The position numbers were made by a program, and so were the translations under genes. The notes under the pieces were generated by a model that worked only from the letters and a program-made list of their open reading frames with translations, made no database searches and had not been told where the DNA came from. From Agapetus fuscipes (Eukaryota > Arthropoda > Insecta > Trichoptera > Glossosomatidae), in contig OX637362.1 in the NCBI GenBank assembly GCA_951799405.1, forward strand, positions 9,130,703 through 9,194,702: DNA of 64,000 nt. The letters run 5' to 3'. Position 1 is the first letter of the stretch. The number at the start of each line of letters is the position of its first letter. Positions 33,087 to 43,440 of the stretch are shown here, one piece after another.

Positions 33087-33301
33087 GTCGCTCAAAGCTA
33101 TGGATTGAGGATCAACCAAAGTTCGCTGCATCAGCTTCTAACCGGCCAGCTTGCAAGCTGTGTCTCAGAACTAGGAAAAAGCAAAGAAGAACCCGCTTCC
33201 ACTGCACGCTTTGCAGAAATCCTGTATGCCTTCAGCACTCTTACACAAATACTAAATATATTTGCACAGATTGCCGCGTCGGTTGTTCAGTGGTCGTTTG
33301 A
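33087..33301 (+). CDS. Alternative terminal exon: piggyBac-like Cys-rich zinc domain
   Basis: 70 residues after CAG (33084-33086), leading GT, phase 1. After 24 residues comes a cysteine-rich unit: C-K-L-C, a basic stretch R-T-R-K-K-Q-R-R-T-R, F-H-C-x-x-C, P-V-C-L-Q-H-S, then Y-I-C-T-D-C. The spacing and the R-x-R-F-H-C-x-x-C-x-x-P-x-C core resemble the C-terminal Cys-rich domain of piggyBac transposases, which binds transposon-end DNA. No catalytic part is present. AATAAA at 33305-33310. Splice phase, strand, length and poly(A) layout match its FLYWCH neighbours at 31.9 and 33.7 kb. The alternative is another small treble-clef or RING-like domain; the family call is moderate, the exon call stronger. 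Confidence 0.7.
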
Positions 33302-33712
33302 TAAAATAAACGTCGGAATCCCTACTTTTTGTTATTTCTTTCTCACCCTTTCTAGACCCCGTCCAATCTTTCCTGTTGAATGCCTTGCTCAGCCACTCTT
33401 TCCTGCAGTCTTCTGAATATCATCTAGCTATATCAGTTGTGGTCTTCCCTGCTTGACCATCCTGGATCTCCATTGGACAATTTATTGTTCGTCTACAAGT
33501 CATCAATTGTATTTTTACTGTACACCATTTGATATTTTTGGCCGAAAGCTTGAAAGGTAAGAGAACAAGAAATTAGTGGAAAAAAAAACCTGTGACTGGT
33601 CTACAACATCATTGATTTGTCTTCCTGGAAGAGGAAGAAATGATCTGTGACTGCGGAAAAGTTCCAGAAAATTCAATTTCAGAATAAATTCAAAATATTT
33701 GTTCGTTTTCAG

Positions 33713-33921
33713 GATTGACTGCTGAGTTTATTGAATCTCGTTATGGAAAGCCGATGCTCCTTTTTGGCAATTACACGTACACCTTCAAAAGGAAGACATT
33801 CACGAAAGCGCATTGGAGGTGCTCAAAGAAAGGCTCATGCAAGGCCAAAGTCAGAACTGTGGACCAGCAAATCATTTTTCATGACGATAATCACTCCTGC
33901 CAAGTATTTGAACAAAACTAA
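33713..33921 (+). CDS. Alternative terminal exon, FLYWCH finger (C2HC type)
   Basis: 68 residues after CAG (33710-33712), leading GA, phase 1. A-E-F-I-E-S-R-Y-G-K-P-M-L-L-F-G-N-Y-T-Y-T-F-K-R in sequence, then A-H-W-R-C, S-C-K-A-K-V-R-T-V-D, N-H-S-C. More divergent than its neighbours: W-R-C instead of W-I-C, and C-K-A-K instead of C-x-A-R. The stop is followed by a CR1-like LINE 3' end (33965-34140), so its native poly(A) region may be lost. Confidence 0.86.
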
Positions 33922-33964
33922 GCAAGTAATTATTCACTCTTTTACCTTGTTTATCTTTTTGTTG

Positions 33965-34140
33965 AAAAGAAGTGAGGAAGGCAGAAACTGGTGGAGTCTT
34001 TAAAGGAGCACTAAAGATGCATCTTTACAAAAAGTCTTATCCGTGATTTGAGAGGGCTCTTAAGGTGTGACACACACAAAAACGTCGCTCTTTTATTATG
34101 TGTACCTTATAAATAAATTATCCTTGTATATATATATATA
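33965..34140 (+). mobile_element. CR1-like LINE 3' end
   Basis: Encodes G-V-F-K-G-A-L-K-M-H-L and K-S-Y-P-stop, then the tail GAGGGCTCTTAAGGTGTGACAC, as at 41.1-41.2 kb. A TA repeat follows at 34128-34147. Confidence 0.75.
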
Positions 34141-34594
34141 TATATATAGGTACCTTTAGGTTCTCACAGCCAGCAGTTGGCACTTTGTGTTACAAGACTC
34201 TTACACAATCACATTGCCCATCAAAGAAATTGGTGAAACGTCTGGAACTTCCAGTTTCCACAGTAACAGTCTACATGGTCGATCAACTGTAGATGAACAA
34301 AGTATTCATACTTTGGGTCAGTAGACCTTGATGTTCATCATCAAATGTTTTCTCACTCGACTGTAGGTATGGTTATCCAAAGTATAGATACATACTTCAT
34401 CAACAAAGATTATCTTTCATTCACCATTGTAACTGTACATAACCTTTTAACTTTTTTCAAAAGTGTTTAGAATCCTTGATACGTTTCCTAAAATTGTTGG
34501 TGCTGTTGGCTTATATTCATTGCTAATTCGACAATAAGATGCTTTACTGTGAAAATCATTCTTTTAATTGTTGGCATTTATTTATTTATTTCAG

Positions 34595-34788
34595 AAGTAG
34601 ACATTTATTTTCTTCCTACTCGAACTGGACACAAGATGGTTGTGATTGGTGAGCATAAGTACACTTTCAAACGGGAGTCAGGGTTCAAATGCCATTGGGT
34701 GTGCTCCAAGACAAGGAAGTGTCGAGCAAGGATACACACTGTGGATGACAACCTCGTTTTCTCCTCCAATAACCATACTTGTGGCTAA
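34595..34788 (+). CDS. Alternative terminal exon, FLYWCH finger (C2HC type)
   Basis: 63 residues after CAG (34592-34594), leading AA, phase 1. V-D-I-Y-F-L-P-T-R-T-G-H-K-M-V-V-I-G-E-H-K-Y-T-F in sequence, K-C-H-W-V-C-S-K-T, K-C-R-A-R-I-H-T-V-D-D, N-H-T-C-G-stop. It is the last member of the H-x-C cluster; the next exon downstream reverts to H-x-H. AATAAA at 34796-34801, eight bases after the stop. Confidence 0.87.
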
Positions 34789-35806
34789 TATGAGCAATAA
34801 AAATACATTTTATATCAAATAGAATTGTGTTTTTATTTTTCAATCTATCAAACCTGTCTCCTCTAGAATTAAGGAAGCTATTTAATCTGCAGTCTTTTAA
34901 TTCTAGCTGCAGTACATCTTTATATTGAAGAAATATGTGTTACGTAATCTATTTATTTTTATGATCATTACCAATTTTACATAGCTAAAAGCGAATATTG
35001 AAATGACATTGATGTGTTTGTAAAGATATTTAATAGCCATGGACTCAAATCAGAACCCTGTGGAACACCTTTGTAAACCTCAGAATTTTTTTACCTTTTT
35101 TTTATGAAGTTACAACCTTTGTTAAGAACGAATAAATAAATTGGCATCTTCATTTATTCGTTCTTAACTAAATTACAAAGATTTAAGTAAGTAATTGCAC
35201 AATGAGAAAACATTTTAAAGTTCTTCGTGCATGTTGGTACAGAAATTCAGATCTTATTTTCTTTGTATATATTTTACAGAATAATCATTGCCTGTAGACC
35301 GAGGTGGTAGTGGTATTGTTATTTAATAGTATTTGTTTCTGTGAACAAAATAAAATATTTCAGTACAGGACCAGATAGCTGTCTCAAAGGATTCAAACTG
35401 TACCTTTGTCACCTTTTTATGGAAAGCGGCCAGAGTTGTATCATTTTTAACAGGAAAACTCAATTAGTTATAACACCTTCCTTAGCAATATCAATGAAGA
35501 AAAAATCTTGGGAGGACGAACAAGGTCACCCAATAACTAAATACTTCCAGGATTTGGATGTATGTCTCCTCCCATTCACATTTTAAGAGTATGGCAACCA
35601 ACAGAGACAGATGGCTGGCACAACAAGGCACTGCGTTGAGAAGATGATGATGAGAGCAACTGCAGATTCTACACACTTATTCCTATCTTGACACACTTCC
35701 TGTTTTCCTACACCTCCTATCCGGTATCCTACACCTTCAAATATATATTCTTGATCTATTCGTCGGGCACGGCCTATTGACGTTAACTCTTCTAATGTCA
35801 TTTCAG
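34789..35806. other. Gene-free spacer
   Basis: AT-rich. A LINE C-terminal scrap (M-A-T-N-R-D-R-W-L-A-Q-Q) lies at about 35592-35640. No phase-1 exon found. Confidence 0.4.
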
Positions 35807-36045
35807 TGAAGTTCATCCCCTCTCGCTCCGGCAGACAGATGATCTTCCTGAACGGCTACACCTACTCCTACCAGATGACGCTGAGGGACGGCGTGAAGCG
35901 CTGGGGCTGCTCTACGCACAAGAACCACTGCTGCACGGCCTTCCTCAGGACGGACGACAACCACATCCTGCCCAAGAGCAAGGTCAAGCACAACCACGAG
36001 TCCACGTACAAGCATAGAGACGGCAAGGAGGACAAACACAAGTGA
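35807..36045 (+). CDS. Alternative terminal exon, FLYWCH finger (C2HH type), GC-rich
   Basis: 78 residues after CAG (35804-35806), leading TG, phase 1. K-F-I-P-S-R-S-G-R-Q-M-I-F-L-N-G-Y-T-Y-S-Y, R-W-G-C-S-T-H-K-N-H-C-C-T-A, K-H-N-H-E, then a highly basic tail K-H-R-D-G-K-E-D-K-H-K. Markedly GC-rich at third positions compared with the AT-rich cluster upstream, as are the exons at 42.9, 53.6, 57.5 and 58.2 kb. The GTG overlapping the acceptor would be read as a start by simple ORF callers but is the split codon. The only nearby AATAAA (36174-36179) lies in a MITE. Confidence 0.85.
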
Positions 36046-36083
36046 ACTGGGCGCTTTTACTTCTTCAGAACCATTGGTTAGGG

Positions 36084-36385
36084 CAGGGGTCGGCATCTCA
36101 AGTCGGAAGAGCCAAAAGGTACAATTTACAAATTTCAAAGTGTGTAAAGAGCCACAAATGTTATCTTGCCAACAATAAATAGCGTCTACGGGGGGAGGGG
36201 GGAGGTGAAAAGCGAGTACAAGTGGCTGAGAGATAGAATCGGTGCCAATGCGGTGATGTAACTTTTTTCTTGACATGTTTTTTTAATGAAAATATATTGC
36301 GCCTACTGTGGATATTTGTGCCAGAGCCGCACTTTCGGAGCCAAAAAGCCACATGCGGCTCCGAAGCCCACTTTGCCGACCACTG
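36084..36385. mobile_element. hAT-Charlie-like MITE
   Basis: Starts CAGGGGTCGGC and ends GCCGACCACTG, flanked by 8-bp GGTTAGGG/GGTTACGG (36076-36083, 36386-36393). Internal AGAGCC and CACATGCGGCTCC blocks are typical of widespread animal hAT-Charlie elements. Confidence 0.8.
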
Positions 36386-36669
36386 GGTTACGGCAATTGT
36401 TTTAAGTGACAAAATCTTAGGCCAGTAATACAGGGACCCAAAAGTGGCAGGATGACCTAAAAATTCAACAAAATGGAACGCATACACATGTGCTGCACAT
36501 ATAATGCAACTTCTTACCCTCAAGGTTAATTGTCGTTAATTTTTACTTTAGCCAGAACGGATTCGGCATTATGTAAATACAAACATTCAGGTGCATGGAG
36601 TGCAATGTTAGTTTTAGTGCAAACTTAGCTTCGAATATAGTAAAACTCCTTACTTAGACGATGATGATC

Positions 36670-37035
36670 TATCTATAATCTATAATCTAAGTTGCGAGGA
36701 TATATTCATTCAAAGCTCTCAGATGTATGCCCACAAACAAACACGTGTAGTTCGCGCTTACAAATGCTGATTGTGTACTTACAAATAAAATCCAAACCTC
36801 AAATGAACATAAGCCCTGCAACTCTTGCCGACATTCCCTGAAACAGGGGTGACATTGGCAAAGTGAACCATTTTTTACAGTATGGGTGGTCAACCTCATA
36901 CCAACCTATAAGTCAAGGAATACGAGTGATAAATAACATTTAAGTATAAGAAAACAACAAAACCTTAAAAATAAATCTATACAAAAAAAGTCAAAAATGT
37001 CTTATGCAAAAAATGTAGCAAGCTAAACCAACATT
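36670..37035 (-). mobile_element. RTE-type LINE 3' tail
   Basis: Long minus-strand tail copy that includes the T-rich UTR segment and reaches the end-of-ORF region (complement of GTTTAGCTTGCTACA). Confidence 0.7.
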
Positions 37036-37249
37036 ACTCGAGAGACTACCTACCGACGCTGACAAGCTGACGGTAGAAGCTCTCTGTAAATAAAAAAGAT
37101 TTTGACTGGTGGTTCTTGCGTGTTTCATAGTTTATATAGTTTAAAGTGTCGGCCAATATATGCCACAACATCTGTATCAAATTGAAGCTGGACTGTTTTG
37201 GTGTTCATGTGTTTTTTGTGAATCGTAAATTTTGATAAAATTATCTATT

Positions 37250-37514
37250 ATATCGCTGCCCTAGTTCAATACTCAGACATCTTACACAAAGCTAGTTTCG
37301 AGAAAATCGAAAAAGAAGGTTTGTAATCGCTATGATAATTACAGTTAACTTTGTTTTAAAGTCACTTAACGCAACAATGTGTAGCTTAGTTGCATTAAGT
37401 GACTTTAAAACAAAGTTAACTGTAATTATCATAGCGATTACAAACCTTCTTTTTCGATTTTCTCGAAACTAGCTTTGTGTAAGATGTCTGAGTATTGAAC
37501 TAGGGCAGCGATAT
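37250..37514. repeat. Large near-perfect hairpin
   Basis: Arms of about 118 bp (ATATCGCTGCCCTAGTTCAA... and complement) with a 25-bp loop around CAATGTGTAGCTTAG. No ORF. It lies directly upstream of the CR1-like LINE. Confidence 0.85.
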
Positions 37515-37559
37515 CATTGTGCAGAGGTGGGTACTTGCGGCGGCGAATATTATTGTGAG

Positions 37560-40500
37560 AGAATATTTATATTGCCGCTGCATCTACAAGAGGTACCTAC
37601 GTCCGATTGACAACTGTGTCGGCATGCGTCGAACGTTTGTGTGTGTGTAAGTGTGTGTCTGGTACCTGTGCATGTCGCTACAAAACACGTTGGTACATAC
37701 AGTGCGCGTCTACTCAGTGAAACAACTCACTGACATTTTTGCTGAATTAAAGCCGAACTCTACCAAATTCAACACATCATCATGGCCACGTTTAATACTC
37801 CGACGACGCAGAAGAAGACCGGGGAAGAGAGGTGGACAAAGGTTGTGCTACTCAGCACTGCCAGCGCCGCTTCTTTTGCCAGCGCAGTTGTGCAATGATG
37901 AGGAGCGTGCTACCAGTGACCAGCCTTCGGTGAGACCTCCACCCTCGAACTCCCTGCCGACTGGCAGCGGAGGTAGACATCGGGAAGCATTGGAGAAGAC
38001 AGTGAAACTGGGTTGCTGGAATGCGCGCTCTATTGCAAATAAGATTGTTGAAATTGACGACTTTTGTAAGAGCCATGATCTTGACATCCTCGCCCTAACA
38101 GAAACATGGCATGAGAGTCACGACTCTGCATCACTGAGAGCATTGCGCGCTTTAGGATACACGACGCTTGAGGAAGCACGGGCAAGGCCGCGCCGTGGTA
38201 AAGGAACAGAGAGCATCTCTTGGTCCAATCACGGCGGTGTGGCCTTGCTGGTACGTTCGGGATTTCGTGTGGAGAAGATCAAAATTTTCCCCACGACGTC
38301 TTTTGAGTGCCTTGTGTGTCGAGTGTCTTCGAGTGCGGCTCTCACTGTTGCTGTAGTTTATCGTCCGGGCTCCAAGCCTGTAACGGCTGAATTTTTTAGG
38401 GAGTTCCGGGAACTATTTGAGACTCTTGTGACGCGTAACGAGATGTTTCTGGTGGTCGGGGATGTCAACGTCAGGCTTGAGCGTGGAGACGACACTAACA
38501 GTGTGGCTCTCACCGCCTTGTTAGCGGACTATGGCTGCAGACAGTGGGTTGGCGCACCAACTCATGATGCGGGTGGCCTACTGGATGTAGTTATAGCCAG
38601 AGAGGAGGACGCACCTTCAGAGACGAAGGTAGTAGATATAGGTTTGTCGGACCACAGATTGGTGACATCTAGCCTTAATGTGGGACGGCCTGTTAATAAT
38701 AATAATATTAGGATGATTTATTTGGTGAGCGCTGTTTTTGTGTGTATCACACCTCAAGAGCCCTCTGCGAGCTTGGTCGTCGCTGTAGAAAGCGCCAATT
38801 CTCAAGCAAGACCCAGTTGTTGTAAGGTTGGATGGACCTTTCAGTGACCGGTCTTTGGTAAAGATTTATGAATTTTTCAACTCAGCGAAGAGCACATTTG
38901 AAATATGAATGGTATATTTTGTGTGCTCCGCCGGGATCCGAATCCACAACCTTCCATTTAAGAGTCCGAAGTGTTGCCACTACGGACTACGGACCGGTCC
39001 AAGTTCCTGTTCCTGTTTATAAGAGCATAACCTCTAGGTGCTGGAACGGGTTCGATCTCGAGATCTTTAAAAAAGATCTTTCTGTTTCACCAGTCTGCTG
39101 TCCGGAAACCTATGTCTCAATGCAACCGGACGAGTTAGTAGACTTGTATAATAAATCCTTGGGCGATTTGATTGGGCTGCATGCTCCAATCAAATGTAAA
39201 GTAGTCAAAGAGCGAAACAGTGCTATCTGGTTTGACAATGAATGCCGTATGCTGAAACGCAATATGCGAAAACTAGAGCGAAATTTTAAAAACGGTAAGC
39301 CAGGTAGCACTAGGCAATCATGGATTGACGCTCAAGGTGTGTACAGGTCTGCTATTCTCCAGAAGAAATCCGATTTTTATTGTGGAAAGATTGCTGAGGC
39401 AAAATCCCCTCAGCAGGTGTGGAAGCTTCTGGAGAACTTGTCTGGGAGTGCTCGGGCTGGTGTAGGTTTGACGTCGACTGCTTGCGATTTTGCCACGTAT
39501 TTTGAAAACAAAATACCTCAATTGCACTTTGCTTGGGTTGCAGGTACTTCTGTCTCAAGGATTGGAAGTGCTTCGCGACTCGAAGTATTTGATTTAACTG
39601 ACATAGATGAGGTGTGTCAGATCGTGGTAGGATCGCCAAACAAGCAGTGTGGCCTTGACCCTGTACCAGTCTGGGTACTCAAAGAATGCATCTTACAGCT
39701 GGCTCCATTTATTGTTAAGGTAATCAATGGATGCCTAATGGATGCCACTGTTCCTCCGTCTTTGAAGGTAGCACACATCACGCCAATCCTTAAAAAGCCA
39801 CAGTTGGATCCCGGTGATCCCTCAAATTATAGACCTGTGTCGAATCTGCCATTCTTGTCGAAGGTGCTGGAGCGGATTGTCTCGCGGCGGTTGGTATCCT
39901 ATCTGGATGCAAGCGGCTTAATGCCTAAGAGGCAGTCTGCATACCGGAAATATCACTCAACAGAAACCGGTATGCTCATGCTTGTATCGGATATGATATC
40001 GGCTGTGGAGTGTGGTAATCTAGCCTTACTGGCGCTTCTTGATATGAGTGCGGCCTTTGACACAGTAAGTCACCCAATTCTTATTGAGAGATTGGAGGTG
40101 TCATTTGGTTTGACCGGAGGGGCTTTGGCGTGGTTTTCTTCCTATCTGGTGGAGCGCAGACAGGCGGTGCGTATTTGTGATAGTGTTTCACCTACCTACT
40201 CGCTGTCTTCCGGGGTCCCACAGGGCTCTGTGCTGGGTCCGATCCTTTTCATATTGTATACTGCTGAGATTGAGAGTATTGTTGAAAAATGGGGCCTCAT
40301 CGCACACTCATATGCAGATGACTGGCAAATATACTCTCATTCTCGGCCAGACATGGCTGAGGACCTCAGTTGCAGGGTCTCTGGGTGTATCGCGGAGGTC
40401 GGTGGGTGGATGAGGAACAATGGCCTAATCTTAAACATGGATAAGACGGAGATACTCTGGGCAGCCACATCGAGGCGTGACCACCTTCTGGTGAATAGAG

Positions 40501-41275
40501 TACCACTCTCCATAGGAGGTAAGCTAATCCAGCCTTCTGATTCGGTAAGACTTCTAGGAGTCTTACTGGATCGCAACCTGACACTGGATAGGCAAATAGA
40601 TGCCACAATAGCTTCTTCTTTTTTTTCGCTTCGCCAAATAAAGGCAATAAGAAAATGTCTGCCGTCAGATGCGGTTAAGACCCTGGTGAGTGCGTTTGTG
40701 ATGTCTCGGATTGACTATTGCTCGACGCTTTATAGTGGTCAGCCGAAGAAACAGTTTAATCGCTTTCAATCTGTGTTGAATTCGGCAGCAAGACTCATAT
40801 TCGGGATTCCCAAATTCGCTCACATCACCCCGCTGTTAAAAAAACTTCATTGGCTTCGTTTCCCGGAGAGGGTGGTCTTCCGTGTTTGTTTAATGGTATA
40901 TAAAGCCATCAATGGCTTGGCCCCACCTTATCTAGCTGATATGATTTCACCTGTTGAAATGGGTGTTAGGAGGCAGACACTCAGATCTGCGGGTGATGGA
41001 GTAGTCAATTTGGTTCAGCCGCGCCGTCAGATTCGTACAAACTTCGGAGACCGCGCTTTCCGTGTTGCGGGGCCGGTGGAGTGGAACAGACTGCCACCCG
41101 GAGTGAAGAACTCCAAATCTGTGGGTGTATTTCGAGGAGCACTCAAGGCACACTTGTTTAGAAAGTCTTATCCATGATCGGAGAGGGCCCTTGAGGTGTG
41201 ACACACACAAAAACGGCGCTCTCTTATCATGTGTAATTTAAAATAAATCAGCCTGTTATTATTATTATTATTACA
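37560..41275 (+). mobile_element. CR1-like LINE, nearly full length, with a SINE in its ORF
   Basis: ORF 37651-38692: leader, then an APE-type endonuclease from about 38000 (G-C-W-N-A-R-S, L-A-L-T-E-T-W, V-V-G-D-V-N-V, G-L-S-D-H-R). A SINE interrupts at about 38694-38997. The frame resumes in 38868-41177 with the RT domain (Y-R-P-V-S-N-L-P, S-A-A-F-D-T-V, S-G-V-P-Q-G-S-V-L-G-P, H-S-Y-A-D-D) and a C-terminal A-R-L-I-F-G-I-P, W-N-R-L-P-P. The Y-A-D-D catalytic box is intact. Ends GAGGGCCCTTGAGGTGTGAC...AAATAAATCAG and ATT repeats (about 41259-41271). It encoded target-primed reverse transcription and is now non-autonomous because of the SINE. Confidence 0.85.
38694..38997 (-). mobile_element. 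Complete tRNA-derived SINE inside the LINE
   Basis: On the complement: head GGTCCGTAGTCCGTAGTGG with box B GGTTGTGGATTCGGATCC, body, then a 3' tail GAGGGCTCTTGAGGTGTGA...AAATAAATCATCCTA and ATT repeats. That tail is shared with the LINE it sits in. Confidence 0.8.
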
Positions 41276-42940
41276 AATCAGCATTGCACATTGATGAATG
41301 ATTTATTTCCTGTGGCGCCATTTAATGGTCCAGGACCATCTCAAGGGCGCCATAAAAGCATGTGGCGTATGGAACCTTTTATTTATTTATTTTCACACAT
41401 AAGGGGGCTGGACTTACACCCACCACTCTACATGAAGTTAAGGTTTCCAAGCTCCCGAAGGGGCTGGTTCTCATTCTCTTGTGAAGGTTTGTATATTTGT
41501 ATATAGTTGTAAATATCCATATAAATAAGTCTCCATATGATGTACATATATTTGCAATTGAATTGTATTCAAATTGTGCAAAACCGTCTCATGACATTTT
41601 AGATCTGGATTTATTTATATTTTCATTATTTATTTATATTTAATTTTAGGAATAAAGTTTTCCTTTACTTCTGAAACTATTGTTTTATTTCACTTCTGGG
41701 AAACATAATTATTAATAATATTTTTTAGGGTTTGGTGGTTCACACAGTGAAAGTCCATTGTATATTAATTAAAAATACACTGCTTTAATTCACTTATTTT
41801 TTATTCAAATATGCCAAACGTTTTCGCCTAAAAAGGCATCCTCAGGACAATGACAATGACAAATCAAAAAATTTTGATGTGTGTTGGGTGTGTTGGAGAG
41901 ATTGTATCACAATAATAACGGCATAATACATATGTACCCTGAGTATTAGGGATTGCGTAAATAAAAAATGCATGAAATATATAATGGCACTCCTAGAGAG
42001 CGATTTAGTCTTCATACATTTTATTTGATTTATGTAATCAACGTGAGTTTACGCAATATTGTTTACTCGGAGTACTGGTAACTTCGGCAATGATCGTGCC
42101 AAAGTCGAGTATTCTCGAACATTCTCGAAACAGCGAGTGTGTTTGAGAAGAGGTATGTGATATAAATGAAGGCTTCCAGGATCTTCTTTTTGGCACCCTG
42201 CATAAGAGTTAATTTGGCATGCACATTGCACAAGTCAGATATGTACGTTGTGTGCTTATGGTGAAGGATTCCTTATGAGCTGAACCATATACCTATAAAC
42301 CGATATAAATAATAGTAAAAATCCATGTATGCTGTACTGTACTGTTACTTTATCCTGTCGCCTTTGGGTGGCCGGTACCTCCTCAGATGCGTCTCCACTT
42401 TTTTCTGTCCTTGCATATCTCTTTAATCTCTTCAACATTCATCACTTGCTTCATACATACTCATCTCTTATTCTTACTCTGCAGGTTCCATTCTTTCGCA
42501 ATCTCACCGGTCGCATGTGGCGAAAGGAACCTTTTTATTTTTACAGGTAAGAGGGTCAGCCTTATACCAACCATTTCATTTGAAGTGGGGGTTTCTCAGC
42601 TCCCGAGAGGGCTGGTACTCATTTATTGTGAAGGCTGAATAAATCTTGCCGGTATTTTATGTTGGGGTTTGAAATAAACACCAAAATGGGACACCCTCGG
42701 TGGGATTCGAAACCGAGCTAACGGCATGAAATGCAAGCACTCTACAAACTGAGCTATCGACCGGACAGAAAAAGGTGATGGATATGAATGAATTGAAAGA
42801 GGTATGTAAGGATAGGAAGAAATGGAGGCAGCTCTGCTGAGGCTCTGGCCACCCCTAGCGGAATAACGACAGAGTTACAGTGGCACCACAGTTCAATAAA
42901 GCCTTGAGAATAGTTGTAATAGTGTGTGGTTTGGTTGCAG
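41276..42940. mobile_element. SINE, RTE and fold-back fragments, no gene
   Basis: A SINE-like piece at 41290-41510 with hairpin GGCGCCATTTAATGGTCC; a fold-back tail member about 41710-41850; an RTE scrap (-) at 42320-42520; a tRNA-headed SINE (-) at 42525-42765 whose complement shows GGTCGATAGCTCAG and GGTTTCGAATCCC; an RTE 3' end (+) at 42778-42880. Confidence 0.6.
41811..41850 (-). ncRNA. Candidate hammerhead ribozyme
   Basis: Complement reads TTGTC, CTGAGGA, stem II (GCC/GGC, loop T5-A), GAA, palindrome AACGTT, cleavage base T, GGCA. Helix I pairs TGTC with GGCA, including one G-T wobble. Confidence 0.45.
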
Positions 42941-43179
42941 GCGTGCCCTACGTGCTGTCGCAGAGCTCGCGCTCCCAGCTGGTGTTTGGTGGTCAGCTGT
43001 ACGAGCGGGAGGGGCCCCGGTGCGCCGGCACTGAGGGGGAGGTGTGGGTGTGCGCCCGCCGCCCCCCGCACCCCGCGCAGCCGCCCTGCCCCGCCCGCCT
43101 GCGCCTGGAGGGCGGGGTGCTGCCCCACCTGCTCACAGAGCATGACCACCCCCTGCCACAGACTCCCACATTTGTCTGA
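42941..43179 (+). CDS. Alternative terminal exon, divergent proline-rich FLYWCH finger (C2HH type)
   Basis: 78 residues after CAG (42938-42940), leading GC, phase 1. S-S-R-S-Q-L-V-F-G-G-Q-L-Y-E-R, then an inserted G-P-R-C-A-G-T, V-W-V-C-A-R-R, a loop of P-P-H-P-A-Q-P-P before the second Cys (P-C-P-A-R-L-R), and E-H-D-H-P. The interval between the two ligand cysteines carries seven prolines, longer and stiffer than in the other exons. Extremely GC-rich within an AT-rich window. No AATAAA was noticed close to the stop, and a SINE follows at 43220. Confidence 0.82.
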
Positions 43180-43219
43180 ATCATCTCTTTCTTAAAATCT
43201 TGCAATTACAATTTTTTCG

Positions 43220-43440
43220 GTGTTATAGCTGAGGGGTAGAGGTGCATGTTCGACTAGCGTATTTGGAACCGAATAACGTTGGGTCGAATCTTGCGTCTAG
43301 CCCATTTGACCATAACTTCGACCCTGGTTCAACAGATGTCATTGCATGCACACAAGCTTCTGCTTTCGCATGAAGACAACTGGCCAGGCAAAATAGGTTG
43401 GTGGATTGTATTCCTTTCCACAAATATATTTAAAAAAAGA
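43220..43440 (+). mobile_element. tRNA-derived SINE
   Basis: GTGTTATAGCTGAGGGGTAG head, GGGTCGAATCTTGCG box-B-like motif, and tail ATTCCTTTCCACAAATATATT with A run. Confidence 0.75.

Noticed and set aside
35803..36276. 157-codon minus-strand ORF
   Set aside because: Complement of the GC-rich FLYWCH exon at 35.8 kb; GC-rich mirror frames stay open by chance.
42690..42765. tRNA-like sequence (complement) with box A and box B
   Set aside because: It is continuous with a SINE body and tail and is a tRNA-derived head rather than a tRNA gene. The same applies at 26.9, 31.0, 43.2, 53.2 and 62.9 kb.
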